Below, one piece after another: positions 25,056 to 35,167 of a DNA stretch of 51,567 nt (position 1 is its first letter; each line of letters begins with the position of its first letter). The stretch is from a virus. The notes under the pieces are model-generated. The model saw only the letters and a program-made list of their open reading frames with translations, had not been told where the DNA came from and did not search any database. The position numbers were made by a program, and so were the translations under genes. The stretch covers positions 1-51,567 of the IMG/VR virus record IMGVR_UViG_3300022913_000001; one strand, given 5' to 3'.

Positions 25056-25982
25056 ATGAATAACTTTATAAATGATAGAATCACAGATCTAACAAATTGG
25101 GGTAACAACAACGGAGCAGCTGAAAGACTTCAAAATGCATTTAATAAAAATACTAATCATGTGATTAGCTTTAGCGGTGGTCGTACTTCTGCATATCTGG
25201 TTTATAGATTACTGCAAATAGTTCCTAATGCTGCGGTTGTGTTTTGCGACACAGGTGCAGAGCATCCAGAAACATATAAATTTATAAGAAGATTTGCTGA
25301 AAACTTTAATGTAGATATTACTTGCCTTAGGGCTGTTGTTAATCCTGAAAAAGGAAAAGGGATCACATATAAAGAAGTGGTAATAACGGACATTAAGCAT
25401 GATCTAGAACCTTTTAAAGCAGTAATGCAGAAATATTCAACACCATATATAGGAGGTGCGTTTTGCACTGATAGAATGAAAGCCACTCCGTTTAAAAAAT
25501 ATTGTGAAGACAAGTGGGGTAGAGGTAATTACAAAACTTGGTTAGGTATCCGAATAGATGAGCCTAAAAGGATTAGAAAGAGTGATGATTTTTTATATTT
25601 AGCTGATATTTGTGATTATGAAAAGCAAGATATTTTAAACTTTTGGAAGAAGCAACCTTTTGATCTTGGCATTCAACACCATCTTGGCAACTGTGTGTTC
25701 TGCATTAAAAAGAGTTGCGGCAAGGTTGCTTTAGCTGCTAGAGATGAACCTAAATTAGCTAAGGATTTCATTAAAATAATTAACATTGCAGCTGATAGAC
25801 CAAGTAAAGAAGATAAAAGGGTTATGTATAGAAGCCATAACACTTTAGAATCTATTATTGATCAATACGCTGATTATAGTAGAACTGATATCATCGGTAG
25901 ATTAAAAAACTCACATCAGTATCAAAGTGAATGCAGTGAGTCGTGTGAAGCTGTTGGCGAACAGCTTAAGTTTGATTTTTAA
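25056..25982 (+). CDS. PAPS reductase / PP-loop ATPase family protein
   Basis: A 308-residue protein of the adenosine 5'-phosphosulfate/PAPS reductase-like PP-loop family. The PP loop is SFSGGRTSAYLVY (residues about 33-45), followed by VVFCDTGAEHPET and later LGIRIDEPKRIRKSDD. A Cys cluster, NCVFCIKKSCGK, near residue 210 could bind a metal or cluster. Phages carry such proteins widely; roles in sulfur or base modification have been proposed, not shown for this type. It has its own palindromic promoter and an AGGATA ribosome site. Confidence 0.8.
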   Translation: MNNFINDRITDLTNWGNNNGAAERLQNAFNKNTNHVISFSGGRTSAYLVYRLLQIVPNAAVVFCDTGAEHPETYKFIRRFAENFNVDITCLRAVVNPEKGKGITYKEVVITDIKHDLEPFKAVMQKYSTPYIGGAFCTDRMKATPFKKYCEDKWGRGNYKTWLGIRIDEPKRIRKSDDFLYLADICDYEKQDILNFWKKQPFDLGIQHHLGNCVFCIKKSCGKVALAARDEPKLAKDFIKIINIAADRPSKEDKRVMYRSHNTLESIIDQYADYSRTDIIGRLKNSHQYQSECSESCEAVGEQLKFDF

Positions 25983-25992
25983 GGAGAAGCAT

Positions 25993-26247
25993 ATGTTTAG
26001 AATTAAATTTTTAAAAAAACTTGCCGATGTATTATTTTATATCGGTAAATTTGATGCAGCTATATCGGTATTAGAAAAGCTGACAAATTTATTTGATAAA
26101 ATAAAAGATAAAAAGAAATTCAATGTGAGAAAAAAAGCTTTCATTTCTGATTGCCATGGAATGCTTGCGGCATTATATGAGAAGCAAGGGTATTCAAAAA
26201 AGCAGATTAAAAAAATGCGCATAAAGTCAATGGCTGTATTATACTAA
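25993..26247 (+). CDS. Small basic TPR-like protein
   Basis: An 84-residue protein. I place the start at 25993, directly after AAGGAGAAGC; an open frame from 25927 overlaps the preceding gene and lacks a ribosome site. Helical throughout, with a TPR-like pair (FYIGKFDAAISVLEKLTN; GMLAALYEKQGYSKKQIKKM). Highly basic. Function unknown. Confidence 0.6.
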   Translation: MFRIKFLKKLADVLFYIGKFDAAISVLEKLTNLFDKIKDKKKFNVRKKAFISDCHGMLAALYEKQGYSKKQIKKMRIKSMAVLY

Positions 26248-26276
26248 TTAATAGCATAAATAAAAAAGGATATATT

Positions 26277-26483
26277 ATGATTACTTTAAATGATTTAAAA
26301 ATTATTTCTGATTTGAAATCAACAAAAGAAGAACGGAGAGCAGCTGAAGCTTTTCTCGAGGATTTGTTTGAATGCAATTGTCATGATTGCACTGTTAGGT
26401 ACTTTACAATGCTAGATGTTGTTGCAAAAATAAAATATAACCAAATTAGCCAAGAGCAAAAATTGAGTTTTAAAGTTCATTAA
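26277..26483 (+). CDS. Small unknown protein with a CxCxxC motif
   Basis: A 68-residue helical protein with AAAAAGGA before the ATG. Near residue 33 it has ECNCHDCTVR, a compact cysteine motif that could hold a metal. No family recognised. It sits in a run of small genes between the terminase and the large fibre locus. Confidence 0.55.
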   Translation: MITLNDLKIISDLKSTKEERRAAEAFLEDLFECNCHDCTVRYFTMLDVVAKIKYNQISQEQKLSFKVH

Positions 26484-26501
26484 CCAATAAATAGGAGATA
26501 T

Positions 26502-26771
26502 ATGTATTGCACTAAAATAAAATCAGGAAGAATTATTAGATTATTGCATAAAAATATTAAAACTGATATTGTAATAATTGATATAAATAGACAGGAAAAA
26601 AACGTAAAGCTTAGGATTAACGATAATGATTATTTATTATGTAAAAATGATAGGTTATCAAAGAAAGCTTTTACTATAGTTTTGATGGATGTTGTAAATG
26701 GATATGTGAATAATCCAGTTGCAGACATAGGAATTTCAGCCGATAGATCGGTTAAAATATCCAAACATTAA
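26502..26771 (+). CDS. Small unknown protein, faintly CsrA-like
   Basis: An 89-residue protein with AGGAGA before ATG. Residues 10-50 form a predicted run of beta strands (RIIRLLHKNIKTDIVIIDI; NVKLRINDNDYLLCKNDRLS), with a spacing that faintly recalls CsrA/RsmA (strand, IxIxDI, VkLgI, R-x-L). Key CsrA residues are not clearly conserved, so this is only a hint. Confidence 0.5.
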   Translation: MYCTKIKSGRIIRLLHKNIKTDIVIIDINRQEKNVKLRINDNDYLLCKNDRLSKKAFTIVLMDVVNGYVNNPVADIGISADRSVKISKH

Positions 26772-26812
26772 CGCAGGATGCAGGCGTAGGATACCGCTAA
26801 GGAGCTACAAAT

Positions 26813-29800
26813 GTGCAGGTCATACTAACAACTAAATACCAGAAATTAAAAGATCTAGTAGACAGTGTTTCTACTAGCTATAAAATTCAGGTTACCGCAG
26901 GGCGAGTTTTAGCCCTCGAATCAACAATCGCCCCCGAACCATCATCAAGTGATGGCAATTCTTTCGGATTAGGCGAGTTTTTCACTTCAACAGCAGAACA
27001 AGGAGACCTTTATGTACGGGGGACGACCAGTCAAACCACAATAAATGTTATTGCAACATCGTCATTTAGTGCAGGAATAGCACCATTTACAGGTGCAACA
27101 GGTACCACAGATGGCGGAGGCTCTGGCGGTAGTGATTCAGCCGTTGAAGTCAAAGTAAAGTATGAGAGCAACCCAAACACAAATGCTTTTACCGATGATG
27201 AGAAAGAGAAATTAAGCAAATTAAGCGAGTCTTCCTTTGAAATATCGGGCATCACTCACAACTATAATAATAATCAATTAACAACAAGTATTACAGACAC
27301 TAACGGTACCGTTACTTCTAATTCTGTAACAATTGAAGCAGCAGATGTTGACGATGTAACGGGCGTGTCTATGGATTTGGTTGATGGCACTATATCAACC
27401 ACATTGACTAAAAAGAACGGCGGCGTTGTTAGCTCAATTCCAATTCCTTTACCTGAATCAAATGATGCAAAATCAATAGAAAATACCATTGCTTCAGGAC
27501 AGCTCAAAACCATCATCACTCTAACAGATGATACCGTATTAGAATCAACCCCAGTTAATTTACCAACAGGCGGTGGCGATGGTGGCGGAGTTACTCCAGA
27601 GCAATTAGATGAAGCAATAGCTGGAGCTAATGAATATGCAGATCAAGGGGATGCTACAACACTATTATCAGCCGAATTTTTAGCGGTTGAAAGCAATGTA
27701 TTATCTATTGAAAATGGCAAACTAAAATCAGTCATATCACAGGTTGACGGCACTAATATTGAATCTAATGAAGTAACTTTACCTACAGGTGGTTCAGTCA
27801 ATATAGATGCACCAGATAACACAGTAGTTAAAGTAATTGGTGGCGAGCTGGTGGCATCTGGTGTTATTGAACAAAACGGCAGTATACAAATAGCCCCATC
27901 TTCTGTTGAATTAGGTGCGCATAGATTATCTAGTATTGGTGACTCATTAGGCGTTAAGAGCTTAGCTACAGATCAACAAAGAGCGTTACTTTTCCAAGAT
28001 ATAACCAATGGCATTACTCAACGACCATATGTATATAAAATGATAAGCAATGCTTGGGAAAATGTAGAAAATATACCCAATAACACAGGCTCAATTACTA
28101 AAGCTAAGCAGATAATACAAGGTTTTGGTGCAGAAGGTTATTACATTATTAAGCCTGGAAGTTTGCTTTTTGAAACTGCTGAACCTACTACTGATTTTGT
28201 ATTTACCATATATGATTTTGATAAAAAAATATTTGAAAAAAAATATAATACTGAAAGTTCTAACGAAAAACTACTAATACATGATGCAATTATATTAGAT
28301 GGTGCAGCAGAGATATCTTTCTCAGTTACTGATTTAGAAGGCAACCCGATAGCTTTAAAAGGCTCCGAGGCAATAGATACTCAAAGATTTGCCTTTATAG
28401 TAAGAAATGCCGAGCGAGCTTATCTAGCTTACCAAGGCGAAGGTGGCGATGGCGGCGGCGGTACTGGAGATGTTACTCAAGAGCAATTAGATAATGCTAT
28501 TTTAGAAGCTAAACAGCATGCTAATCAAGGCGATGAAACAACTTTAGAATCTGCTAGAGAATTTGATATAAAATCATCTTTCTTGAGTTTAACCGACACT
28601 AATAAATTAAAAGGGCAAATCCATTTAAATAATGGCACAGTATTTAATACTAATGATATTAATTTGCCTGTAGCAGATATTACTAAAGCCGAAACTGAAC
28701 AAATGGTACACGATCGTACTGTATTTGGTAATGTTCTGAAAATAGAAGGCAACTATTTAACCAGCACAATTCAGTTAAATAACGGCATGCATATATTTTC
28801 TGACATTGTCAGTTTGCCAGATGGTACAGGTGTATCTCTACAGCAAGTAAGAGACATTGTAGACGACGAGACCAAAGATAAAGTTAGTCAAACAAAAGCC
28901 ACGATCGATTCTCTTTTACAAATATATAGTTTTGATAAAAACGATATGTATGCAGGATTGATCATTGCAGACAACCCCGATACTTTTAGTGACGATTACA
29001 GTGGGTTTATCATTGATAATGATGCTGGAGAAATTGGTTTTCGTTACATATTTAGAGAGGACGGAGAATTTTCGCAAAATACATCTGCTAAAATTATTAA
29101 AGACGAAAATAGATTTATATTCACTAATGTACCTAAAGTAAATGATATTTTTTTAGCTGACAGAGAATATGTTGACACCAAATCGTTTTTAACAAAAGTT
29201 GATCTTACTTTAAATGATAATATTATTGATTTAAATGAAGATTATACTGGGCAGAATGTTTTTGTACATGGCTCAGGTTTAGATTCAGGTTTAATATTAG
29301 ATGCTGCTAACTATAAAGATTATGAATTAATACAAATAACTAGGGCTAGCGATTACACTAATGCTGCTATACCTGTAACAATTAAAGAAGCAGATAAAAC
29401 AACACAATATTTAGTGCAGGGAACAACAACATTTGGTGTTTTTAACGGGCATTGGTTGATCTTAAGCGACGCTTCTGTTACTTTAGCAGAGATTAGCCAG
29501 CGTGCTGGTTTTCAGCAATACATCCAAATTAAGGCTGGTCAAGGCATGACTTCAAGCATTGATCAATTTGGTGTAATGACGCTTAATGTAGTTGGCGGCG
29601 GTGGTGGCAATCCTTCGTTTGAGATACCTGATAATACTGTACCTGTTATTGTTGATAAATTACCTGTTGCCAGTGCTATATCTGTAGAATTTGATCAGCT
29701 TATATCACCATATGGGCAGCAAATAGCAGGTCATATACTGGATTCTCGTGGTGAAGTATTGGCTACTAATAGTCATGCTAATGTTACTCAACCGATAGAT

Positions 29801-31837
29801 ACTATAGGTCGATATTCTAATCCTAAAATATTTAAAGAAGTCGAACTTGAGCAGCCATCTACATTTATTAATACTAGCATGCACGATGAGGCGATCGTAC
29901 ATCCTAGCGGACAAGAGATTGTTGTTCATAGTGAAGATTATAGTTACATACGCACAGAGCCTGACGCCATTCATTTTAGAACAGGTAAAATTATTCAGGG
30001 CTGTTTATTTTCCATATTAGATAATATTGGAAATTTAATTTATAAACATAAATCAAGCGAAACGCACAACTCTAATGCCGTAGTGTATATCCAATGCCCA
30101 AGTCTGACTTTAAGAGCTAACAAATCATACTTTTTTATAGTTACAGATTTAGAGGGCAACCCAATACCTTTGCTTGGCTCTGGTGATGTTCAGTCGTGGG
30201 TATTTAATTACCGCAATTTAACGCAACATGAGCTGTTAACAGATCAAGATTCAGTATTACCAGATGTTGCATCATTTATGCATCTTAAAACGCTGCAAGT
30301 AACCGATTTAACCGAATCATCTGGGATTACTTTTAACAGTAATGGTACTCTTGAAGTTAACGGTCAACTTAATATGCAAAACAAGCATATTCTTGAGCTA
30401 TCAGCAGCAGAACACGACCATGAAGCAACTAATCTAGGACAAGTAAAGTCTTTGATTGCTAATGCTGATTTTACTGGAAATATAAGCGTTGATGGACAAG
30501 AAGTTGAAGATATTCAGCTTAACGAAGATGCTTTTGTTTACAGCTACAATCCTGTAACTAAAGTTTTACACTTAGATACTAAGCAAAGCGGTGGCGGTAG
30601 TAGTACGGCTGATGGCACTGTAAACCCAATTGTTAGTGTAGACCAGATGGAAGGTTATTTAGTTGAGTTTGCTACAGCAGACGGTAAGTTTATTCGATCA
30701 TCTAATGTAAAATGGGCTGATATTCAAGCTGAACATGAACGCATTTGGGATAAGCTCGATCCTGCTTATAAAACAGCGATCACAGCTCAAACAGAGGCGG
30801 CGGCAAACACTCTAACTATTAGTCATACAAAACATGATTTGAGCCAACTTGAACGCAAAGTAACGCATAACCGCCTTACAAATGACGATCAAGCTTTGCG
30901 TATTGGGGAGCTACAAGTTGAGGATGCTCGTCAAGATAGGCATTTGAACAATCTCGACATAGATCATCAAAAAACTAAATCTACAGTAAGTAACCATCAA
31001 GTTTCATTAGATAGTGCTAATAGCAATATTGCTTCTTTACAATCACAGCAGGAAACTATTAATACAGAGCTATCTGCTTTAAATGCAGAAGTGCAAACGA
31101 TCACAGCATTACCTTTAGAAAGATTAGCTAAAGGCGAGTTTGAAACTAGTTTATATATAGCAGACAGTTTAGATTCGTTAACGGACACTTCTCATTTTAT
31201 AACTCCTTATGGTTCTGAAATAGATTTTCCTGCAACTCCATCACAAAGAACTGTAGAGCCTGCATATTCTATTAAGTTAAAAGTTGACGGAGTGAGCCAT
31301 GAAGCCTTAAAGCTTACTGCAACGGCAATCAGAGCTGGCACAAAACCTATTAAGGATGTGGTTGATGGTGTAGATGCTCAAGATGCAGCCACAGTAAATC
31401 AATTAGTTCCTATTAATGAAGCTATTTCTAAAATTCACGACCGTTTAAGCGTGATCGAGGCAATGCTTGGGATTATTAGTCCTCCAGCAGAGCAATTTCC
31501 TGTTTATGTTGGACGAATGGTTGAGGAAAGCACCAAAGATGCAGCAGTCATCAAAAGCATGGGGGTTGTATCAGGCGTGACAGAATCGACTTTGTTAACA
31601 ACTGATTATGTGGTGCCAGGGCATATAGCAACGCCAGAGTTACAGTTTAGTTACAGCGTGATTGCATATCCTAAAGGCGTGGTAAATCCTGATCCTATGT
31701 TTGTTGTGTATAACGGTTTACCAAAAGGCAGTCGCGAACACTACGAGCTTGTCATTGATGGCGTTATGTACATTGTGTTGCATAATCAATACCCAGATAG
31801 TTCAACAAATCCAATTAGTTACAAATTAGTCCAGTAA
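26813..31837 (+). CDS. Very long tail fibre / host-recognition protein
   Basis: A 1674-residue protein starting at GTG after AAGGAG. It is a mosaic: an N-terminal attachment part, Gly-rich linkers (GGGSGGSD; GGGDGGG; GGDGGGG), repeated beta modules and helical coiled-coil regions near residues 1300-1430. Two copies of a module of about 90 residues, each ending in a VTDLEGNPI segment, lie near residues 440-530 and 1040-1130. Two further matching linkers contain QEQLD or PEQLD followed by ADQGD/ANQGD. No enzyme motif was seen. It probably forms the long receptor-binding fibre. Confidence 0.75.
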   Translation: MQVILTTKYQKLKDLVDSVSTSYKIQVTAGRVLALESTIAPEPSSSDGNSFGLGEFFTSTAEQGDLYVRGTTSQTTINVIATSSFSAGIAPFTGATGTTDGGGSGGSDSAVEVKVKYESNPNTNAFTDDEKEKLSKLSESSFEISGITHNYNNNQLTTSITDTNGTVTSNSVTIEAADVDDVTGVSMDLVDGTISTTLTKKNGGVVSSIPIPLPESNDAKSIENTIASGQLKTIITLTDDTVLESTPVNLPTGGGDGGGVTPEQLDEAIAGANEYADQGDATTLLSAEFLAVESNVLSIENGKLKSVISQVDGTNIESNEVTLPTGGSVNIDAPDNTVVKVIGGELVASGVIEQNGSIQIAPSSVELGAHRLSSIGDSLGVKSLATDQQRALLFQDITNGITQRPYVYKMISNAWENVENIPNNTGSITKAKQIIQGFGAEGYYIIKPGSLLFETAEPTTDFVFTIYDFDKKIFEKKYNTESSNEKLLIHDAIILDGAAEISFSVTDLEGNPIALKGSEAIDTQRFAFIVRNAERAYLAYQGEGGDGGGGTGDVTQEQLDNAILEAKQHANQGDETTLESAREFDIKSSFLSLTDTNKLKGQIHLNNGTVFNTNDINLPVADITKAETEQMVHDRTVFGNVLKIEGNYLTSTIQLNNGMHIFSDIVSLPDGTGVSLQQVRDIVDDETKDKVSQTKATIDSLLQIYSFDKNDMYAGLIIADNPDTFSDDYSGFIIDNDAGEIGFRYIFREDGEFSQNTSAKIIKDENRFIFTNVPKVNDIFLADREYVDTKSFLTKVDLTLNDNIIDLNEDYTGQNVFVHGSGLDSGLILDAANYKDYELIQITRASDYTNAAIPVTIKEADKTTQYLVQGTTTFGVFNGHWLILSDASVTLAEISQRAGFQQYIQIKAGQGMTSSIDQFGVMTLNVVGGGGGNPSFEIPDNTVPVIVDKLPVASAISVEFDQLISPYGQQIAGHILDSRGEVLATNSHANVTQPIDTIGRYSNPKIFKEVELEQPSTFINTSMHDEAIVHPSGQEIVVHSEDYSYIRTEPDAIHFRTGKIIQGCLFSILDNIGNLIYKHKSSETHNSNAVVYIQCPSLTLRANKSYFFIVTDLEGNPIPLLGSGDVQSWVFNYRNLTQHELLTDQDSVLPDVASFMHLKTLQVTDLTESSGITFNSNGTLEVNGQLNMQNKHILELSAAEHDHEATNLGQVKSLIANADFTGNISVDGQEVEDIQLNEDAFVYSYNPVTKVLHLDTKQSGGGSSTADGTVNPIVSVDQMEGYLVEFATADGKFIRSSNVKWADIQAEHERIWDKLDPAYKTAITAQTEAAANTLTISHTKHDLSQLERKVTHNRLTNDDQALRIGELQVEDARQDRHLNNLDIDHQKTKSTVSNHQVSLDSANSNIASLQSQQETINTELSALNAEVQTITALPLERLAKGEFETSLYIADSLDSLTDTSHFITPYGSEIDFPATPSQRTVEPAYSIKLKVDGVSHEALKLTATAIRAGTKPIKDVVDGVDAQDAATVNQLVPINEAISKIHDRLSVIEAMLGIISPPAEQFPVYVGRMVEESTKDAAVIKSMGVVSGVTESTLLTTDYVVPGHIATPELQFSYSVIAYPKGVVNPDPMFVVYNGLPKGSREHYELVIDGVMYIVLHNQYPDSSTNPISYKLVQ

Positions 31838-31848
31838 GGGGAACAAGT

Positions 31849-34473
31849 ATGGCAATTAATATAGTTGACGAACTGGTATCGTTGATACCAATTAACGCAA
31901 TAAACGGTAAAGATGTTTCTAAAACAATCCTTGTTGATGTTAATGAAAATCCAATATTCATGAAGAATCGAGCTGTGTTACGCACAGCTGAAAAAAGGTT
32001 TGATATTTATGATGATAATGGACAATTATCATTTGCTATTCCTTTAAACGATTTTGATGACGCTGAAATACTGGCAGCTATTACCAGTATTAACGCCAGT
32101 ATTACTAAATTAGAATCAGATGTAGCAGAAGCAGGAACTACGGCTAATAATGCTAAAGCCCAGAGTGAGTTAAACAAGGAAGATATTGTTACTCTTACGA
32201 CCGTGGCTAATGCAGCAGATTCACTTTCTAAAAGCAACCAATCCAATTTAAACGAACTATCGACAACGGTTGGTGGTAATGCTGCTGCAATATCGGCTAA
32301 TACTAAAGGCATTGAAAACAATACTGCGGCTATTGCAGGCAAAACAGATCAAACAGACCACGATTCATTAGTTACAGCTGTTAGCAGCAAAGCTGAACAA
32401 AGTGAGCTAGCAACTGTTAAAGCTACTGCTAATGAAGCTAATGCATTGGCTAAAACAAACCAAGGCTCTATAACAACTATAAACTCTACTATAGGAGATA
32501 TTGAGACAGAGGTTTTAACTACTAAACAAATTGCTCAAAAAGCTGAGCAAGATGTAAATACTTTGGGTGTAACTGTTGGTAATAATACTACTCAAATAAC
32601 CAATAATACCAAAAACATTGGTGATAACACCACGGCAATTGATAGTAAAGCTAGTCAAACTGATTTAAATGCTGTATCAGCTACAGCAAATGCAGCAGAC
32701 TCAAGAAGCCAATCCAATGCTAGTAGTATTACTGGACTCAATTCTGCTGTTGATAATAACACCGCAACTATTGCTACAAAAGCTAATCAAAGTGAACTAA
32801 ATACTGTGGCAGGCACAGCAGGTGCAGCAGACTCAAGAAGCTTGTCAAATGAAGCAAAGTTAGCTGGCAAGGTCGAAACTGACTCAGATGCTTCTGTAAA
32901 TTCTTTGCATAATAAAACTGGTAATTACAACAGTGATGATAATTTCGACTTAAAAGTAAACGGCACAAATGTTCTTTCGGCTACTCAATCTGCAATATAT
33001 GCTAAAAAAAATCTAGTGTTTCAAGGCGATAACGCACTTATCAAAGGTTTAACCAATGCCGTTGAAAACAAAGATGCAATGAATAAGCAAAGCGTTGAGG
33101 CTTTAACTAATGCTTTAAGTGGTCGTATTGATCAAATTGCAGAGGGTGCAGGTGATGAGTCTGATTATATAAGCGTCCATGGATTCGATGGGCTGGTTTT
33201 TGAAGGACAAAATTTATTAGATTTTATAAAATCTAAAAATGGAGATACTGAATGCCATATTGTATTTAATGCGATAAGGCACGCAACTCCAGCGGCAAAT
33301 ACTGACGCAGCTCAATGGGTGATGCGTGAATACATTCATAGCGACCATCCTTTTTGGAATTTTTGCCCGACTAATATCAGGTTAAAAGACGGGCTTGTAA
33401 ATATCCAGCATACAAGCATTTTAGGAGTCAATGTAACTATTACCACTGAAAGTGAAATCTTATGCAAACAGATGCATTATAACTTTGGTACTGGTAGCAA
33501 TGGTCGAAGGAATGATTGGCAAATTTGGCATCCTAGAGTTAAAGGGTATGAAGGATTTAACATCGGGCAGGTGTTGACAGACACGGATGTTACTTGGTCT
33601 GTTTCTTCTAATGTTAGAACTAACATGCAAAGATTACGAGATGCAATACCGAATGGGTGTACTTATATAGGTTGGCATAATTATCAATCAAATAATAATC
33701 GATACAAAATTATTGCTAAAGGCAACAGCTCTAGCATAGAAGGTACAAGTGGATCTTTTATTATTTGGCGACATGGAGGCACAAGCAGCACATCAGGTTT
33801 ATATATTAACTCTGCAAGCACATCAGCAGAGGGGTGGGCTAGATCTTATATAGGTAACGCAAATGCCTGGGTAACATTTGGTAAACAGGAAAATAAAAGC
33901 ACAGCCACACGATTTGAAGGTGTTGATCAAATAACAATACCTTTTTATGAAGAACCGCCAGAGCTAAACCTTTATGTTATAGCCAGTTTTACCAATGATT
34001 TACTCCAAACTAAAGCTATAGATGCTGATGGTGAATATCTTAGCGTTGGGCGTTATGGTGTTAATTGGGATGGTACTTGGACTAGAGATGAAGCGTATCA
34101 TACTGCATATTACAAACAATCATCTAACACCTACATAGCATTCAATTACTCAACGCTAAAATGGAATAAATTTGTAGCCGCAAAGAGTCACGAAGCAGTT
34201 GGATTACAAGCAATTAGTTCCTTAATCTCTGAATTTAGCGAGAGATCTCAATTTCCACATCATGGTGACATTTACACCAATTTTGGTGATCTAGACGATT
34301 TACCTTATGAGCAAATCACTCAACCAACAATAGTGCATGATAACACCGCAAAAACATCAAAAATTAATTTTGGTGCAGCTAGATGGGGATATATCGAGGG
34401 CGGCGGCGTTCCAGATACTTCTGGTGAATATCCAGACGATGGTATGGATCCGATTGAAACAATTGAGGAATAA
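31849..34473 (+). CDS. Second long tail fibre protein
   Basis: An 874-residue protein following the giant fibre gene by 11 bp with GGGGA before the ATG. Residues about 90-350 are tandem coiled-coil repeats of roughly 45-55 residues with the recurring words ATANAADS, NNTAAI or NNTTAI, and KASQTDL or KANQSEL. Residues about 400-874 are a globular C-terminal domain rich in Trp, Ser and Gly, with no collagen or chaperone signature recognised, likely the receptor-binding head. Confidence 0.75.
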   Translation: MAINIVDELVSLIPINAINGKDVSKTILVDVNENPIFMKNRAVLRTAEKRFDIYDDNGQLSFAIPLNDFDDAEILAAITSINASITKLESDVAEAGTTANNAKAQSELNKEDIVTLTTVANAADSLSKSNQSNLNELSTTVGGNAAAISANTKGIENNTAAIAGKTDQTDHDSLVTAVSSKAEQSELATVKATANEANALAKTNQGSITTINSTIGDIETEVLTTKQIAQKAEQDVNTLGVTVGNNTTQITNNTKNIGDNTTAIDSKASQTDLNAVSATANAADSRSQSNASSITGLNSAVDNNTATIATKANQSELNTVAGTAGAADSRSLSNEAKLAGKVETDSDASVNSLHNKTGNYNSDDNFDLKVNGTNVLSATQSAIYAKKNLVFQGDNALIKGLTNAVENKDAMNKQSVEALTNALSGRIDQIAEGAGDESDYISVHGFDGLVFEGQNLLDFIKSKNGDTECHIVFNAIRHATPAANTDAAQWVMREYIHSDHPFWNFCPTNIRLKDGLVNIQHTSILGVNVTITTESEILCKQMHYNFGTGSNGRRNDWQIWHPRVKGYEGFNIGQVLTDTDVTWSVSSNVRTNMQRLRDAIPNGCTYIGWHNYQSNNNRYKIIAKGNSSSIEGTSGSFIIWRHGGTSSTSGLYINSASTSAEGWARSYIGNANAWVTFGKQENKSTATRFEGVDQITIPFYEEPPELNLYVIASFTNDLLQTKAIDADGEYLSVGRYGVNWDGTWTRDEAYHTAYYKQSSNTYIAFNYSTLKWNKFVAAKSHEAVGLQAISSLISEFSERSQFPHHGDIYTNFGDLDDLPYEQITQPTIVHDNTAKTSKINFGAARWGYIEGGGVPDTSGEYPDDGMDPIETIEE

Positions 34474-34475
34474 AA

Positions 34476-34703
34476 ATGATACTTAACGGAAAAGTAATTA
34501 GAGATGTTGGCGGCATTGAGATCACTAAAAGCAGCGAAAACCCAAGATACGCCATAACTCTACAACGAGGCAATTTACTAGCTAATAACGCTAAATTAGA
34601 GGCTATAGCAACCGCTAAAAGTGAGTTAGAAACACAGAGATTTATCAATGCTGTTTTTGCAGCAAACCAATACCCAAATCAACCACAAGTGTATATATTT
34701 TAG
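34476..34703 (+). CDS. Small protein of the fibre locus
   Basis: A 75-residue protein starting 3 bp after the second fibre gene. N-terminal strands (ILNGKVIRDVGGIEITKSS) and a helix. Its place suggests a fibre-associated or fibre-assembly role. No family recognised. Confidence 0.6.
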   Translation: MILNGKVIRDVGGIEITKSSENPRYAITLQRGNLLANNAKLEAIATAKSELETQRFINAVFAANQYPNQPQVYIF

Positions 34704-34711
34704 GAGCTGAT

Positions 34712-35149
34712 ATGACAACAAAAACAGTAGTTTACATGAATGAAACAAATATTGATTGGACTGCAAGGTTCATTGATGGTGAAGAGAGATCAATATTTAA
34801 TATATTAAAAAACAACAAATCACAACGAGCCACTATAACAATGCAAGATAATGCATTGCAAAAATTCGTATTTGGCGATTTTACTTTATCTGAATTAAAA
34901 GAGATTCAGCTGGTGGCTACCGTTGAGATCAATGGTGAAGTGGAAAAACAGGTGCTTGATTTTATTTACAGCGGTGGGCATTGGGATGTAATCCGAGCTT
35001 TTTACGGTGCTGAATTACCAATAGAAATAGCTGTGAATGCAGCTGATACCACAAACAACGATTACTTTTCTATCGATATTATCGGTAGCGGGTTGGGCAA
35101 CGATACTGCTCAAATTAATATATTTGCTCGAAGCAAGTTAACTAGTTAA
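34712..35149 (+). CDS. Structural-like protein of the fibre locus
   Basis: A 145-residue beta-rich protein with AGGAG before ATG. Hydrophobic/polar alternation (ATITMQDNALQKFVFGDFTL; EIQLVATVEINGEVEKQVLDF) looks like a beta sandwich. Probably a virion surface or fibre-tip protein. Function inferred only from position. Confidence 0.6.
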   Translation: MTTKTVVYMNETNIDWTARFIDGEERSIFNILKNNKSQRATITMQDNALQKFVFGDFTLSELKEIQLVATVEINGEVEKQVLDFIYSGGHWDVIRAFYGAELPIEIAVNAADTTNNDYFSIDIIGSGLGNDTAQINIFARSKLTS

Positions 35150-35167
35150 TTAAACGGAGAATATAAT

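Noticed and set aside
26502-26771. CsrA/RsmA homologue
   Set aside because: Strand spacing is faintly similar but the conserved RNA-binding residues are not clear; kept as unknown.
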